Notes: generated by a model not told the origin, from the sequence alone. DNA of 42,414 nucleotides from Lachnotalea sp. AF33-28 (GCF_003477885.1 NZ_QUEE01000023.1:1-42414), one strand, 5' to 3'; counted from the first letter of the stretch, positions 1-8,611 are shown. Made by a program: numbers and translations.

Positions 1-494
1 TTATGAGGTATTTGGTGGCGAAACGCCAGCCACCCTAACATTTGGCGCTTACCAGGCTTTGTAGAATAGTCACCTCCTCCGTTTCTTTGTTTCTCCAAAA
101 TGCTCCCCTTTCATCTGTTTATGGTACAATGAGAATATAAGTGAAACTAAAACATAAAAAAAGCAGCTGATACCCCTTTGATGAGTAATCAGCCGTTTAT
201 GAATCTCCCTATCCAATTTTTTTATGGCTCAAATACAAAATGAAGCAACCAGCAGACATAGAAAAACGGCGGTCAGTCTGCCGTTTTCTATGACCATAAC
301 ATTCTGCATATTCTATGTATAAAAATCTCATGCAAATAGATTCCTCAAAGCATAAAACTCTACCGCTTAACCACTGGCGAATACGAAACCTTTCTTACTA
401 TCGTACACATAAGGTCACCTATCCGCCTGATATTATCTAGTCCATGCAGTGGTATCAAATCTGTTTTTGACATACAAAACAGCATAAAAACGTA
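1..494. other. Left-edge non-coding stretch, no supported gene
   Basis: I see no convincing gene here. Positions 14-34 hold a compact hairpin: TGGCG (16-20) pairs with CGCCA (24-28), and GGTGGC (14-19) can alternatively pair with GCCACC (29-34). A Shine-Dalgarno-like GGAGGAGG lies on the minus strand near 76-83, but the GTG that follows opens only a 12-codon frame. A short match, AAGGTCACCT followed by TCC.CC, occurs near 411-426 and again near 7290-7305; both lie about 120 bp to the left of a uvrB-derived repeat, so the duplicated flank may be longer than the uvrB piece itself. Confidence 0.4.
257..292. terminator. Terminator-like inverted repeat
   Basis: CATAGAAAAACGGC (257-270) is the reverse complement of GCCGTTTTCTATG (280-292) apart from one extra A, around a nine-base loop. 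The A/T-rich outer arms would give a U-rich tail in either direction, so it could act as a bidirectional terminator. No intact gene ends immediately beside it, so its original partner is unknown. Confidence 0.5.
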
Positions 495-506
495 CTAAAT
501 GGCATT

Positions 507-528
507 AAAAAAGACCCGAAACCGGGTC
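507..528 (-). terminator. Intrinsic terminator fused to the uvrB stump
   Basis: Read on the minus strand, GACCCG (528-523) pairs with CGGGTC (518-513) around GTTT, and six T residues follow (512-507). This is a compact intrinsic terminator. It lies directly behind the point where uvrB homology stops, inside the 3' end of the surviving open frame. It therefore belongs to whatever sequence was joined to uvrB, not to uvrB itself. Confidence 0.7.
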
Positions 529-536
529 CAGTGACA

Positions 537-605
537 ATAGGACACAAAATACTCCACCGCGTTGTTGGGGAAGAATTCTTTGAATTCTCCGTACAACTGG
601 GCTGC
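537..605 (-). repeat. uvrB-derived repeat, copy 1
   Basis: This is the end of the uvrB homology in the stump, coding for QLYGEFKEFFPNNAVEYFVSY. The same stretch recurs at 7423-7490 (about 55 of 63 bases identical by eye) and, more diverged, at 8524-8573. Copies 1 and 2 both stop matching uvrB at the same codons, FVSY(Y), which suggests a fixed breakpoint. Confidence 0.8.
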
Positions 606-896
606 CAATGTCTTGTTATGAGCAATAATTAACGTTGGTTTATTCAACGCCTGGATAACATTAGCCATGGTAAAGGTCTTGCCAGAGCCGGTGACACCAA
701 GTAAGGTCTGAAACTGATTGCCTTCCTGGAAACCTTTTACCAGATCGGCGATCGCCTGGGGCTGATCGCCGGTTGGTGCGTATTCTGATACTAATTCAAA
801 ATGATCCATGAAAGATCTCTCCTTTATAATTTAATAAACATCAAATTAACACCAGTATTTCCTCAGCTTAACTTCAACACATGAATATACTATGTT

Positions 897-3800
897 TTAT
901 AACTCCATCATTTTTTTGCTTAATATTCTTGTATTACCTATTTGCTTTTCAAACAATAAATCCCAAATATCTAAGCATTGTAAAGATATTTCCTTTTCCT
1001 GCTTTGTTTTTCCAGCGCTGGTTTCATCATAAAGTGCTAATATTAATTTAGGAATATCTCTTTTAATTTCCCAAATATTGTCTTCCATCTCACTTATATT
1101 TTCTAGAATACAGTAACTCATATTAAAAATTATATCAGAAAATTCTAATAGTCTTCCATTTTCTTCAATATATCTAATAAATGAATCCAGAAGCTTTTGT
1201 TCAATTCCAGAAGTCATTATTCGCATTAAAAATTCTTTATCTTCTGATATCACTAATCTATGCTCATCAAATATATGTGTCCATGTATTCTCAATTTCCG
1301 CATAGTTAATATGCTCAAGGAACTTAAGTAGACCACATTTTGCACTTTCCTTGTGTTGCTCTACTCCCAAATAAATAGCAAACATATGAACAATTGCTGA
1401 TCTTTGAATATTATTTAGATTATAAAAATCATTGATAACTTCTGAATATTCTCCATAGCGCATATACATTTCACTAATTGTATAACCGTGAAGTTGTTGC
1501 AAGTGTTTATCGTCAGAATAAAATCCCATCAATAACACACTACTTAATTGTTCACTATATTCATCATGCAGTAGAAATAACATACTCCTATCTCGAAATC
1601 CTAACATTCTATAATCTGATAAAAACACTTTAACAATTTCATTTTTCGCCCAGTCTCTATCAATATTATAAGAGGGCCACAATGCATATAAACTCGAATA
1701 TCTAATAATCGGATTTTCATCATTTGTCAGAATTTCGATAGTATGCTTAAAAGCACTCAGAAACTCCTTACAGTTCCATAATATATGGCCTATTGCCTTT
1801 GCAGCAACTCCTCTTACCGAATTAATTAAATTAGCTTCAATCATTTCTACTGTATGGGCATCTTTATCATCATCTGTCTTTACTTCGATTTCTCCAATAC
1901 AAGGATTTTGATGATTTTCTGCAATATCTTTTAACATTTTCAAAACATATTCCGACCATATAATATCCTGTTTCTTTTCAATAATTTCACAATACAGCAT
2001 TGCCCTTTTGGATTTATAATCGTACCCAAACTTTCTAAACACTTTTTCAATCTCAAAATTATCAATTTCATCCAATTTTTCACTGTATGTCAAACCAGAT
2101 ACGAAAGCGTCAACAAATACACCTTGAACTTCCTCACCGCATACCGACATACCAAGCCAAAATTGCATTGGAGCATCCGATACTGCCTGCCTGAAATCAC
2201 TTGCAAAATTTCTTAAAGAACTTTCGATATAAGCATTTTTTGTTTCTTTCCACGATTTATGATCATCTGTTGGAATCTTTTTATTTGAAATTATTGATTT
2301 CCAAACGTAAAAACTCAGTTTCTTACCAGAAACTGGAGAAATAACATTTTTAGCACAACCATTCACATCATAACGATATATAGAATATCCGTTAAATTCA
2401 CGGTCCAAAACTTGTTTTAGATTTCTCGCTTCTCGACTCATTCTCCAATTTGGTAATGCATTCAATAGTTCTCTTTGTAAATCCCCCCAGTATTTCCAAT
2501 AAACAACACCTCCATTCTGAGTTTTATTTTTATTATATTCCATCCTATTTTTTAGTCTTTCTTTTGCATCTGATGGAATAAAATGAATGATTTTATTTTC
2601 TAACTCAAAATATACTATGTCTTTGCATTGCATAGAATACTTCTCTATTACCCTTTTTGCCAACAACAATTGATTACCATTACCACTTGTATATTCCAAT
2701 ATTGCCTTGTCAAAAAATTTGCATAAGTAGGATATAATATAATCCTTATATGAATTTGGAAAATACAGTAACGCATCTAACACAATTTCATTATGCAACG
2801 CATTTCCCGTCCCCATATAATTTGAAAGTATCCCTAACAAAATCTCTGGTTCCTGCTGTGCAAATTGTTTATTTGCTTTTTTTACAATCTGAATGCATGC
2901 TCGTTCTAAAGTAGCTTTATAGAAATATTTTGATGACCATTCTGAATAAACACTTTGTTCATCAGTAGGAATAAATGGCATAAGTATTTCTATCACTTTC
3001 CTGTACTCTCTAATTAACATATTTGAATCTTCTAAAACATACTCCTCTTCATAACGATATAAATTTTTTTCATTTTTCTTTGCCCTGTATTTTAACATCA
3101 AAGCTAATACTTTGACTATACGAATTTCACACATTTTCATCATTGAAATAATATCTATGTTTCGGTCAAGATATTCTGGAAACTTCTCATAAAATTTCAT
3201 TTTCAATTCAAAAAACTTATCGTTTCCCTCATTTACATCTCTAAGGAAGCATCTAAACCACCCTCCTCCTTCTTCATCCGCTAATACATATTTTTCCAAG
3301 GAATTAATATCATTATCTGCATAATCTGGTGATATTGAAGCATATAATTCAATGACTTTATTTACCTTATTTTCTACATTTATCCAATTTTCTAATTCAC
3401 CACATTCTCGAAGTTTACTCACATATGCCTTTTTCCCTCTCACCACAATATTAAAAAACGAATTTTCCCATTCTGCTATCCTCAAATACTTATGCACAAT
3501 TTCAAATACATCTTCATCTGGTTCTGCAATTTGTGACAGTAATTCCAAGAAGACATATTTAAAACTATATCGAATATTGGGCAGAGTTAATAACTCCTCT
3601 CCAACCTGTAAAAAATCTGATTTTGATTCCTCCAAGAGTTGCTGCAAAAACATCTGAACTTGATATCGTCTTCCAGGTGTCTGTTTTTCTTTCACTCCAA
3701 TAATATCAGCAACTTTATTTCCATCATAAAAACTATCAAGCATATATTCTGAAAAAAAGCAATCCAATACAGATTGATGCACCAATGATACAATATTTCC

Positions 3801-5447
3801 AGACACTATAACAAAACCATTGGATTGCAGAAAATCACAATAGTCCTGTGGCATTTTCAACCGCGAAACTGGAACATTTATTCTTCCAAATTTATCGCAA
3901 AACTCTACAAAATGTTCTTTTATTTGTTCTAATGTATCTGACGAAAGGCCGCTTCGATCTGCTTTGCTCTTTAACTGCTTCCACCATTCCTGAACCAACT
4001 GCGTGGTTGTATTAACTTCTATCTTCTTTTGTTCCTCATCCAATTGTTCCCAAATGTATAAATTACTTGCAATTGACAATAACTCACGCATCTTTGTAGG
4101 AAAAAAATCATAATTTGCTCCTACAATATTTTTCACCGTATCATCTTGCAACTTCCCAATGCAAACTTTTTTCCATTTAATTTTAGTTCTCGCATTTTCA
4201 AATATATTTTTTATATTACGATCATTATCTAGATCATAGGAACGGCATACCATTACGATAGAAATTTTATTAGTACGTTCTATATTTATCACTTCAACTT
4301 CCCGTATAATATTTTCACATATGGCAAGTGCTTCTCCTGAATGAGCTTGTGTCCATCTTAATGCATCTAATTGATCTAAAATAAGAACTGCATTTTTATC
4401 TTTAGACATCGCATCTAAGCAATGAGATACTGATGCCTGCAATCCCATACTTTTGCCCCATATTTCAGTAGTATTCTTTGGAATTCTTTTATCTAGCTTA
4501 ATCGCCAAATATAGAATTCCTAAATTCTCGCATGATTGAATGATATTTTCTGTACATCCGCTTTTACCAACGCCAGCTTGTCCATGAATGATAACAGAAT
4601 CCCCATTCAAAATCGATCGCATACAAACAGCCGCCTCACTACGCATAATGCGCCCTGTTGATAAACTTCTGAACGTTTCCTTATATTCATGATTAAGATC
4701 AATCATCGCCGGAAGTAATCTATCATCATTTGAAAGATCTCGAAAAACTACATTTTTACTTTTACAAAACTCAGTAAGCATCAACGCATCTATTGGCTTT
4801 CCATATACATCCTTAGTTAAAATCAATTCAAGGAATTTAGAGTAAATACTATCTTCATCTCCAACAAACAACAGATTAATTTTTGCTAATAAAATTTCTT
4901 TTTGTTCATAATCGCCTTCCTGTCTACAATACGTTCTCGATAGATAGTCAACAGTTAGGGACAAATCATCTTCCTTGTTACAATCTAATCCCATTACATC
5001 ACAATACTGATGAAAAAGTGTTACTGTTTTAGCTCCCGATCCTTTTATCTGATATTGATAAAAATCTATAGATTTTGAAATATCAGTATCTCGCGCCCTT
5101 TGTGTCAAATCTTCAAATAATGTAAATGGTAATGGAGAAACTAAAGAAACCTTACATGCTTTACTACGCTCTAGTTGCTGTTTCCAGTTTGTAAAAATCC
5201 CTTTTGTATTCACAGAGCTATATGTCCAATACTCTTCACTTCCAGTCCGGCCCTTACATTGCTGCCCCTCACGAATCCCATTACTATTTCCTATCCACAA
5301 ATCAACTCCCTTTTCATCATCGCCTATCGCTTCAATAATGACATATGAAATTTTTTCATTTAATACATCTAATAACTTATTAATCGTCCAATTATATTCA
5401 AAACGATTTCCGTATTTATCGGCTCTTCCTCCCACTTCATATGCCAT
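897..5447 (-). CDS. Large STAND-type NTPase with nuclease-like N-terminus (candidate Avs-like defence protein)
   Basis: This is a 1516-residue protein. Residues 1-120 resemble a PD-(D/E)xK nuclease: D49 in GVDLWI is followed by Q63-x-K65 in GQQCKGR, the layout of a D...(E/Q)xK metal site. A P-loop follows: Walker A HGQAGVGKS at 288-296 and Walker B AVLILDQLDAL at 353-363. The remaining thousand or so residues are helical and repeat-like with no catalytic motif I recognise, as in sensor regions of STAND/NACHT proteins. Antiviral STAND (Avs) proteins share this plan: N-terminal effector, central NTPase, long C-terminal sensor that binds a phage protein. The start follows AAGGGGG at good spacing. 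Codon use is strongly AT-rich, unlike the genes right of 8.8 kb, which fits horizontal acquisition. It sits 78 bp behind the AlbA_2 gene in the same direction. Exact Avs class and trigger cannot be assigned. Confidence 0.75.
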   Translation of the reverse strand: MAYEVGGRADKYGNRFEYNWTINKLLDVLNEKISYVIIEAIGDDEKGVDLWIGNSNGIREGQQCKGRTGSEEYWTYSSVNTKGIFTNWKQQLERSKACKVSLVSPLPFTLFEDLTQRARDTDISKSIDFYQYQIKGSGAKTVTLFHQYCDVMGLDCNKEDDLSLTVDYLSRTYCRQEGDYEQKEILLAKINLLFVGDEDSIYSKFLELILTKDVYGKPIDALMLTEFCKSKNVVFRDLSNDDRLLPAMIDLNHEYKETFRSLSTGRIMRSEAAVCMRSILNGDSVIIHGQAGVGKSGCTENIIQSCENLGILYLAIKLDKRIPKNTTEIWGKSMGLQASVSHCLDAMSKDKNAVLILDQLDALRWTQAHSGEALAICENIIREVEVINIERTNKISIVMVCRSYDLDNDRNIKNIFENARTKIKWKKVCIGKLQDDTVKNIVGANYDFFPTKMRELLSIASNLYIWEQLDEEQKKIEVNTTTQLVQEWWKQLKSKADRSGLSSDTLEQIKEHFVEFCDKFGRINVPVSRLKMPQDYCDFLQSNGFVIVSGNIVSLVHQSVLDCFFSEYMLDSFYDGNKVADIIGVKEKQTPGRRYQVQMFLQQLLEESKSDFLQVGEELLTLPNIRYSFKYVFLELLSQIAEPDEDVFEIVHKYLRIAEWENSFFNIVVRGKKAYVSKLRECGELENWINVENKVNKVIELYASISPDYADNDINSLEKYVLADEEGGGWFRCFLRDVNEGNDKFFELKMKFYEKFPEYLDRNIDIISMMKMCEIRIVKVLALMLKYRAKKNEKNLYRYEEEYVLEDSNMLIREYRKVIEILMPFIPTDEQSVYSEWSSKYFYKATLERACIQIVKKANKQFAQQEPEILLGILSNYMGTGNALHNEIVLDALLYFPNSYKDYIISYLCKFFDKAILEYTSGNGNQLLLAKRVIEKYSMQCKDIVYFELENKIIHFIPSDAKERLKNRMEYNKNKTQNGGVVYWKYWGDLQRELLNALPNWRMSREARNLKQVLDREFNGYSIYRYDVNGCAKNVISPVSGKKLSFYVWKSIISNKKIPTDDHKSWKETKNAYIESSLRNFASDFRQAVSDAPMQFWLGMSVCGEEVQGVFVDAFVSGLTYSEKLDEIDNFEIEKVFRKFGYDYKSKRAMLYCEIIEKKQDIIWSEYVLKMLKDIAENHQNPCIGEIEVKTDDDKDAHTVEMIEANLINSVRGVAAKAIGHILWNCKEFLSAFKHTIEILTNDENPIIRYSSLYALWPSYNIDRDWAKNEIVKVFLSDYRMLGFRDRSMLFLLHDEYSEQLSSVLLMGFYSDDKHLQQLHGYTISEMYMRYGEYSEVINDFYNLNNIQRSAIVHMFAIYLGVEQHKESAKCGLLKFLEHINYAEIENTWTHIFDEHRLVISEDKEFLMRIMTSGIEQKLLDSFIRYIEENGRLLEFSDIIFNMSYCILENISEMEDNIWEIKRDIPKLILALYDETSAGKTKQEKEISLQCLDIWDLLFEKQIGNTRILSKKMMEL

Positions 5448-5525
5448 ATGCGTACCCCCTTGTTTTCAACACCAAATTACCAAACACATTACACTTACCT
5501 TGTATAATATTTTTCATTAACACAA

Positions 5526-7058
5526 CTAATATACAACCCACTTGCCGCTCCGACTATATCCAACGAACTCAGCCACATGCTCTTCACTCATCATCGCCAG
5601 TTCCTTTTTCAGCGCATACATCGAAACCCCAAGGATTTCTGTCATTTTCTTTTTTGAAATTGAAGGATTTCTCTTTATAAGTACCAATATCTGCTCTCTC
5701 AATGATAATCCCTGCAAATCCTCCAACAATGTGTGCGATGGGGTTGAATTTGGGGTTGATGGGGTTGAATTTGGAGTTGACGCATTTTCGTCCTCATGTT
5801 TTGTATTCCAAAATCCTTCATGGACAAATAATCTTGTGATAAAGTAACTGCGTGCTTCATCCGTTTCAAACTCTGGTTTTGGCGACCCATTTGCTTCTAA
5901 TGCATCAAGAATTTTCTTAAATCCTGTATTCCTTCCCTCAGTCAAATGCAGTTCTTTCAGAAAATCCCCTATCCTGCGGTTCCGATACCGACGATTTGAT
6001 ACCCGATATGATTTTAATCCTTCCATTGTTACAGAACGATCCGGTCCCGGAAAACTTAATATCTCTATCCTGTCATTCTCCACTCGAACTTCAATCGGCT
6101 CTCTTTCATCATAAGCACGATGATACACCGCATTAGACAGGGCCTCCTCTATTGCTGCGAATGGATAATTGAAAAAGCGGTCTGCCTCTGCACGATCTGG
6201 GTGTTTTACTACCTTCTCGGTAATAATGGTATTTCTGATATATTGCAAGGCATCTCTAAGTTGCTGCTGAATCGGCCCTTTAAAAGTCTGTTCAATAATA
6301 TGATTGCCGCCTAATCCCTCCGGAAACTGTACAACATCTATCTGCGTGTATGGAAAAAATTTATCTGGCTCCATACTAAAAAACATCAATCCTACATTCT
6401 TAGGCTTCGTATATTCCGGAAGATTGCTAATAATGTTCATATCACTACATACTTCAACAAAATCTCCCGTTTTTGATTTTTCATACAGTGAGCTTTTAAC
6501 TTCCTTTAAGTAATTCTGAATAAGTGTTATATTTAAGTCCGATATCTCTGCCTGGTGATTTACACGATCATCAAACGGAATTCGATTTGCTAAATTGAAC
6601 AGATCTTTTTCTTCGTCATCCGATGGCTCTACTGTATTAGACATTTTCCGTATATAGTGAATGCGTTCTTTATTATCTTTCGCCATCGTTTTCGGAGCTG
6701 AATATGGTCTGCTGTCTCCACCCGGACACCAAAGAACAATAAATTTCTTGTTTTCGTAATCCACGACTTCAACTATTGGCATATATGCAGGTCGAATCAG
6801 CTTACATTTTGCCAAAATATTTTTTTGACAGGCATCAATTTTATCTACCGGCACGCCCTTAAGTGGGTGGATCGGTTGTCCCTCATTTTCTTCTACACCA
6901 ATTATGATATACCCGCCACCCCAGTTATCCAGATCATTTGCAAATGCGCAAACCGATTTCAAAGAGGCTTCTGCATTCCAGGTTTCTTTAAATTCGATTC
7001 TTGCCCACTCAACAACCTCTCCTGATAATAATGTTTTTATATTTGTTGGTATTGCCAT
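5526..7058 (-). CDS. AlbA_2 / GHKL ATP-binding protein with C-terminal winged helix
   Basis: This 510-residue protein has three parts. Residues 15-150 match the Schlafen-type AlbA_2 domain (EFKETWNAEASL at 22-33, GGGYIIIGVEE at 47-57). Residues 295-420 are a GHKL-type ATPase fold (HATPase_c_4), with the N-box EEALSNAVYHR at 304-314 and SFPGP at 335-339. Residues 445-510 look like a winged helix-turn-helix (SISKKKMTEILGVSMYALKK). The architecture is that of COG2865 proteins, often labelled transcriptional regulator or RecG-related. AlbA_2 proteins recur in prophages and defence islands. A linker at 427-441 is a short tandem repeat of STPN/STPS, encoded by near-identical copies at about 5736-5780 and likely to vary in length. 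The start has an AGGAGG site. It precedes the NTPase by 78 bp, so the two may be co-transcribed; a functional link is inference. Confidence 0.8.
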   Translation of the reverse strand: MAIPTNIKTLLSGEVVEWARIEFKETWNAEASLKSVCAFANDLDNWGGGYIIIGVEENEGQPIHPLKGVPVDKIDACQKNILAKCKLIRPAYMPIVEVVDYENKKFIVLWCPGGDSRPYSAPKTMAKDNKERIHYIRKMSNTVEPSDDEEKDLFNLANRIPFDDRVNHQAEISDLNITLIQNYLKEVKSSLYEKSKTGDFVEVCSDMNIISNLPEYTKPKNVGLMFFSMEPDKFFPYTQIDVVQFPEGLGGNHIIEQTFKGPIQQQLRDALQYIRNTIITEKVVKHPDRAEADRFFNYPFAAIEEALSNAVYHRAYDEREPIEVRVENDRIEILSFPGPDRSVTMEGLKSYRVSNRRYRNRRIGDFLKELHLTEGRNTGFKKILDALEANGSPKPEFETDEARSYFITRLFVHEGFWNTKHEDENASTPNSTPSTPNSTPSHTLLEDLQGLSLREQILVLIKRNPSISKKKMTEILGVSMYALKKELAMMSEEHVAEFVGYSRSGKWVVY

Positions 7059-7110
7059 AATTTTTCCTCCTTCAAATATCCTGGAATGTCATTACATCAT
7101 CCTCTTTTGA

Positions 7111-7134
7111 ATTGGCTACACGCATGTAGCCAAT
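7111..7134. repeat. Perfect 10-bp inverted repeat upstream of the AlbA_2 gene
   Basis: ATTGGCTACA (7111-7120) and TGTAGCCAAT (7125-7134) are exact inverted repeats around CGCA. A second exact pair, AATTTCCGAA (7153-7162) and TTCGGAAATT (7170-7179), lies just beyond. Both are within 125 bp upstream of the AlbA_2 gene, which has a DNA-binding-like C-terminus, so they are candidate operators. They also overlap a decayed coding fragment, so they could be incidental. Confidence 0.4.
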
Positions 7135-7262
7135 CTAAATTTTTCATCCTCCAATTTCCGAATCATTGGTTCGGAAATTCTATCCCTCAAACTCATGTAA
7201 AATTTTCTTATATTTTCTAAATTATCGACAGAAAATCCCCGTCTTTTCAATTCATCTAGCAT
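7116..7262 (-). pseudogene. Small fragment resembling the DUF1016/YhcG nuclease family
   Basis: A 48-codon frame reads MLDELKRRGFSVDNLENIRK, continues FYMSLRDRISEPMIRKL, and stops at 7116. The phrase GFS.DNL..(M/I)R.FY followed by RISE is typical of the N-terminal region of DUF1016/YhcG proteins, a PD-(D/E)xK-related family found near restriction-modification loci. Family members are about 340 residues, so only a remnant is left. The match is from memory of the family pattern; a profile search would settle it. Confidence 0.45.
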
Positions 7263-7422
7263 GTTCTATTTTCTGTCAATTGTTCTCATTACGAATGAAG
7301 GTCACCTGTCCACCCAGTCCACCTGGTGTTATTCCGTCCATACAGTCCATATAGTCCACAAAATATGGTATTAACAGCACCAATCAGCACCAATCAGTAG
7401 TGGTTGGAAATTCATTTCATAG

Positions 7423-7490
7423 TAGGACACGAAATATTCCACCGCGTTGTTGGGGAAAAATTTCTTGAATTCACCGTATAATTGGATTGT
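7423..7490 (-). repeat. uvrB-derived repeat, copy 2, joined to rhuM remnant
   Basis: On the minus strand this encodes QLYGEFKKFFPNNAVEYFVSYY in an open frame, again uvrB codons about 70-92. Its upstream edge joins directly to the rhuM remnant after the codons for SVDYNP, so it replaces the rest of rhuM. Downstream the uvrB match ends at the same place as in copy 1. Just beyond (7376-7395) is a tandem 10-bp repeat, AGCACCAATC twice. Confidence 0.8.
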
Positions 7491-7978
7491 AATCAACACT
7501 TGTAGCATATAAATCAAGTACTTGACAATAAAGAACCTTTTCAGATGATCGAATATCTCTAATTCGGTCAAGTAATTCTTTCCAGTAGTTTCCTCCACCA
7601 TTTCCTTTTAATCGCTCATCGTCCATTGTGAACCCCTTAACCATATATTCCTTTAAGCGTTCTGTTGCCCATCGACGAAATTGTGTACCCCTGATAGACT
7701 TTACTCGATATCCTACAGAGATTATAACATCAAGATTATAATAATTCGTAGGTTTTGTAGAAAAATCGGAATTTCCGATTTTTCTACAGACTCTGATTTG
7801 AGTAATTCCCCTTCTGAAAAAACATTTAAAATATGCTCATTTATAGTTGATCTAGCTTTTCCAAATAATTCTGACATCTGATCTATCGTCAACCAAACAG
7901 TTTCTTCTTCTACTTTTACTTCGATATGCGTCAATCCATCATCCGTATTATAAAAATAACTTCACCCTGATTTTCCAT
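7488..7978 (-). pseudogene. rhuM: Decayed rhuM-like gene (5' half, frameshifted)
   Basis: RhuM-family proteins are Fic/DOC-associated or virulence-annotated proteins of about 330 residues, common in mobile islands; their function is poorly known. The gene starts at ATG 7978 behind GAGGAGG and reads MENQGEVIF. After a one-base shift near 7950 it continues THIEVKVEEETVWLTIDQMS, ELFGKARSTINEHI and FSEGELLKSE. A second shift near 7775 leads to STKPTNYYNLDVIISVGYRV, then RGTQFRRWATERLKEYMVKG and LYATSVDYNP. There homology ends abruptly and a uvrB-derived segment begins. The single-base shifts plus the truncation mean no functional product. It follows the phosphoesterase gene directly. Confidence 0.8.
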
Positions 7979-8033
7979 TTAAATTCCTCCTCGCAATTTG
8001 ATTTTATATCTAAAAACTCTATAATCTCTTCCA

Positions 8034-8513
8034 TCACACCTGATAATAATTATTTGCATCCACACCAACATCATACCTTCTAATTCCATCTACTCTATTC
8101 TGCAGATTATATTCCTCACGAGCATGTATATGTGCATGTAACTGAATACTCCCACTATTCTTCTTCGGCCATGATAACATCGGATAATGCATCAATGCAA
8201 AATACTCTCCATTCAATGGCACTGTCTTAAAATCACAAATCTCCTCAAACAACTCTGTATCATATTTTTTGTCATGATTCCCTTTAACTAAAATCTTCTT
8301 TCCGTTCATTTTACTGATCAATTCATTTGCCCTATCCATCGGCAAATGATGACTGATATCTCCAAGAATATACACCGTATCATTTTTATGTACTACTGCA
8401 TTATAATTTCGAATCAAAACCTGATTCATCTCTTGTATATTTTCAAAAGGACGATTCTGCATGCTGATAATTCCACGATGCCCTAAATGTAAATCACTTG
8501 TAAAATATATCAT
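8034..8513 (-). CDS. Calcineurin-like phosphoesterase, C-terminus lost by a frameshift
   Basis: This is a 159-residue metallophosphoesterase of the small YfcE-like/bacteriophage type. All core metal-site motifs are visible: TSDLHLGH near the start (D-x-H), ILGDISHH (GD), KGNHDK (GNHD), MHYP, and HAHIHA where most relatives have HGHxH. The frame ends at DANNYYQV. One missing base in the stop region (GTGTGATGG where GTGTCGATGG would continue) explains this: restoring it extends the protein with SMEEIIEFLDIK and more, a usual tail for the family. The core may still fold. The substrate (nucleotide, RNA or phosphoprotein) is unknown. It is preceded by a plausible promoter at 8583-8611, and a diverged uvrB repeat sits in its leader. 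Confidence 0.75.
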   Translation of the reverse strand: MIYFTSDLHLGHRGIISMQNRPFENIQEMNQVLIRNYNAVVHKNDTVYILGDISHHLPMDRANELISKMNGKKILVKGNHDKKYDTELFEEICDFKTVPLNGEYFALMHYPMLSWPKKNSGSIQLHAHIHAREEYNLQNRVDGIRRYDVGVDANNYYQV

Positions 8514-8523
8514 GATATCGCCC

Positions 8524-8573
8524 TACTCCACCACGCTGTTACGGAAATTTCTTTGAATTTGCCATATAGCGGT
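8524..8573 (-). repeat. uvrB-derived repeat, copy 3 (most diverged)
   Basis: TACTCCACCACGCTGTTACG, followed by a TTTCTTTGAATTTG core, matches copies 1 and 2 with several changes and a small deletion. The matching frame is broken. It lies in the leader between the promoter and ATG of the phosphoesterase. Confidence 0.65.
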
Positions 8574-8582
8574 TCTTTGAGA

Positions 8583-8611
8583 ATTATAACATACACAATA
8601 AAAAATGTATA
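8583..8611 (-). promoter_or_regulatory. Sigma-A-type promoter for the phosphoesterase
   Basis: On the minus strand TATACA (8611-8606) is followed by a 17-base spacer and a perfect TATAAT (8588-8583). The gene starts 70 bases downstream. Confidence 0.55.

Larger units (their letters stand above)
495..809 (-). pseudogene. uvrB: Truncated uvrB, N-terminal 91 codons only
   Basis: UvrB is the damage-verifying helicase-like subunit of the UvrABC excision nuclease, normally about 650-700 residues. This frame gives only 104 residues. The first 91 are clearly UvrB, from the MDHFELVSEYAPTGDQPQAI start through Walker A GVTGSGKT (about 38-45) to PNNAVEYFVSY. The last 13 residues are unrelated and run into a terminator. 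A good ribosome site (AAAGGAGAG) precedes the ATG, so the 5' end looks genuine and was cut at codon 91. The rest of uvrB is nowhere in the window. The stump would lack the beta-hairpin, the UvrA/UvrC interaction regions and helicase motifs II-VI, so it cannot act as UvrB. A full uvrB presumably exists elsewhere in the genome. Confidence 0.85.

Noticed and set aside
36..80. Twelve-codon GTG-started frame behind a strong ribosome-site-like sequence on the minus strand
   Set aside because: Too short, no recognised small-protein family and no convincing promoter.
3352..3657. Plus-strand frames opposite the large NTPase and AlbA_2 genes
   Set aside because: They lie antisense within well-supported genes and lack domains or ribosome sites.
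7301..7370. Cluster of GTCCA/GTCCAT short repeats
   Set aside because: The spacing is irregular and the units are too short to call a defined repeat; noted only as flank of the uvrB-derived copy 2.
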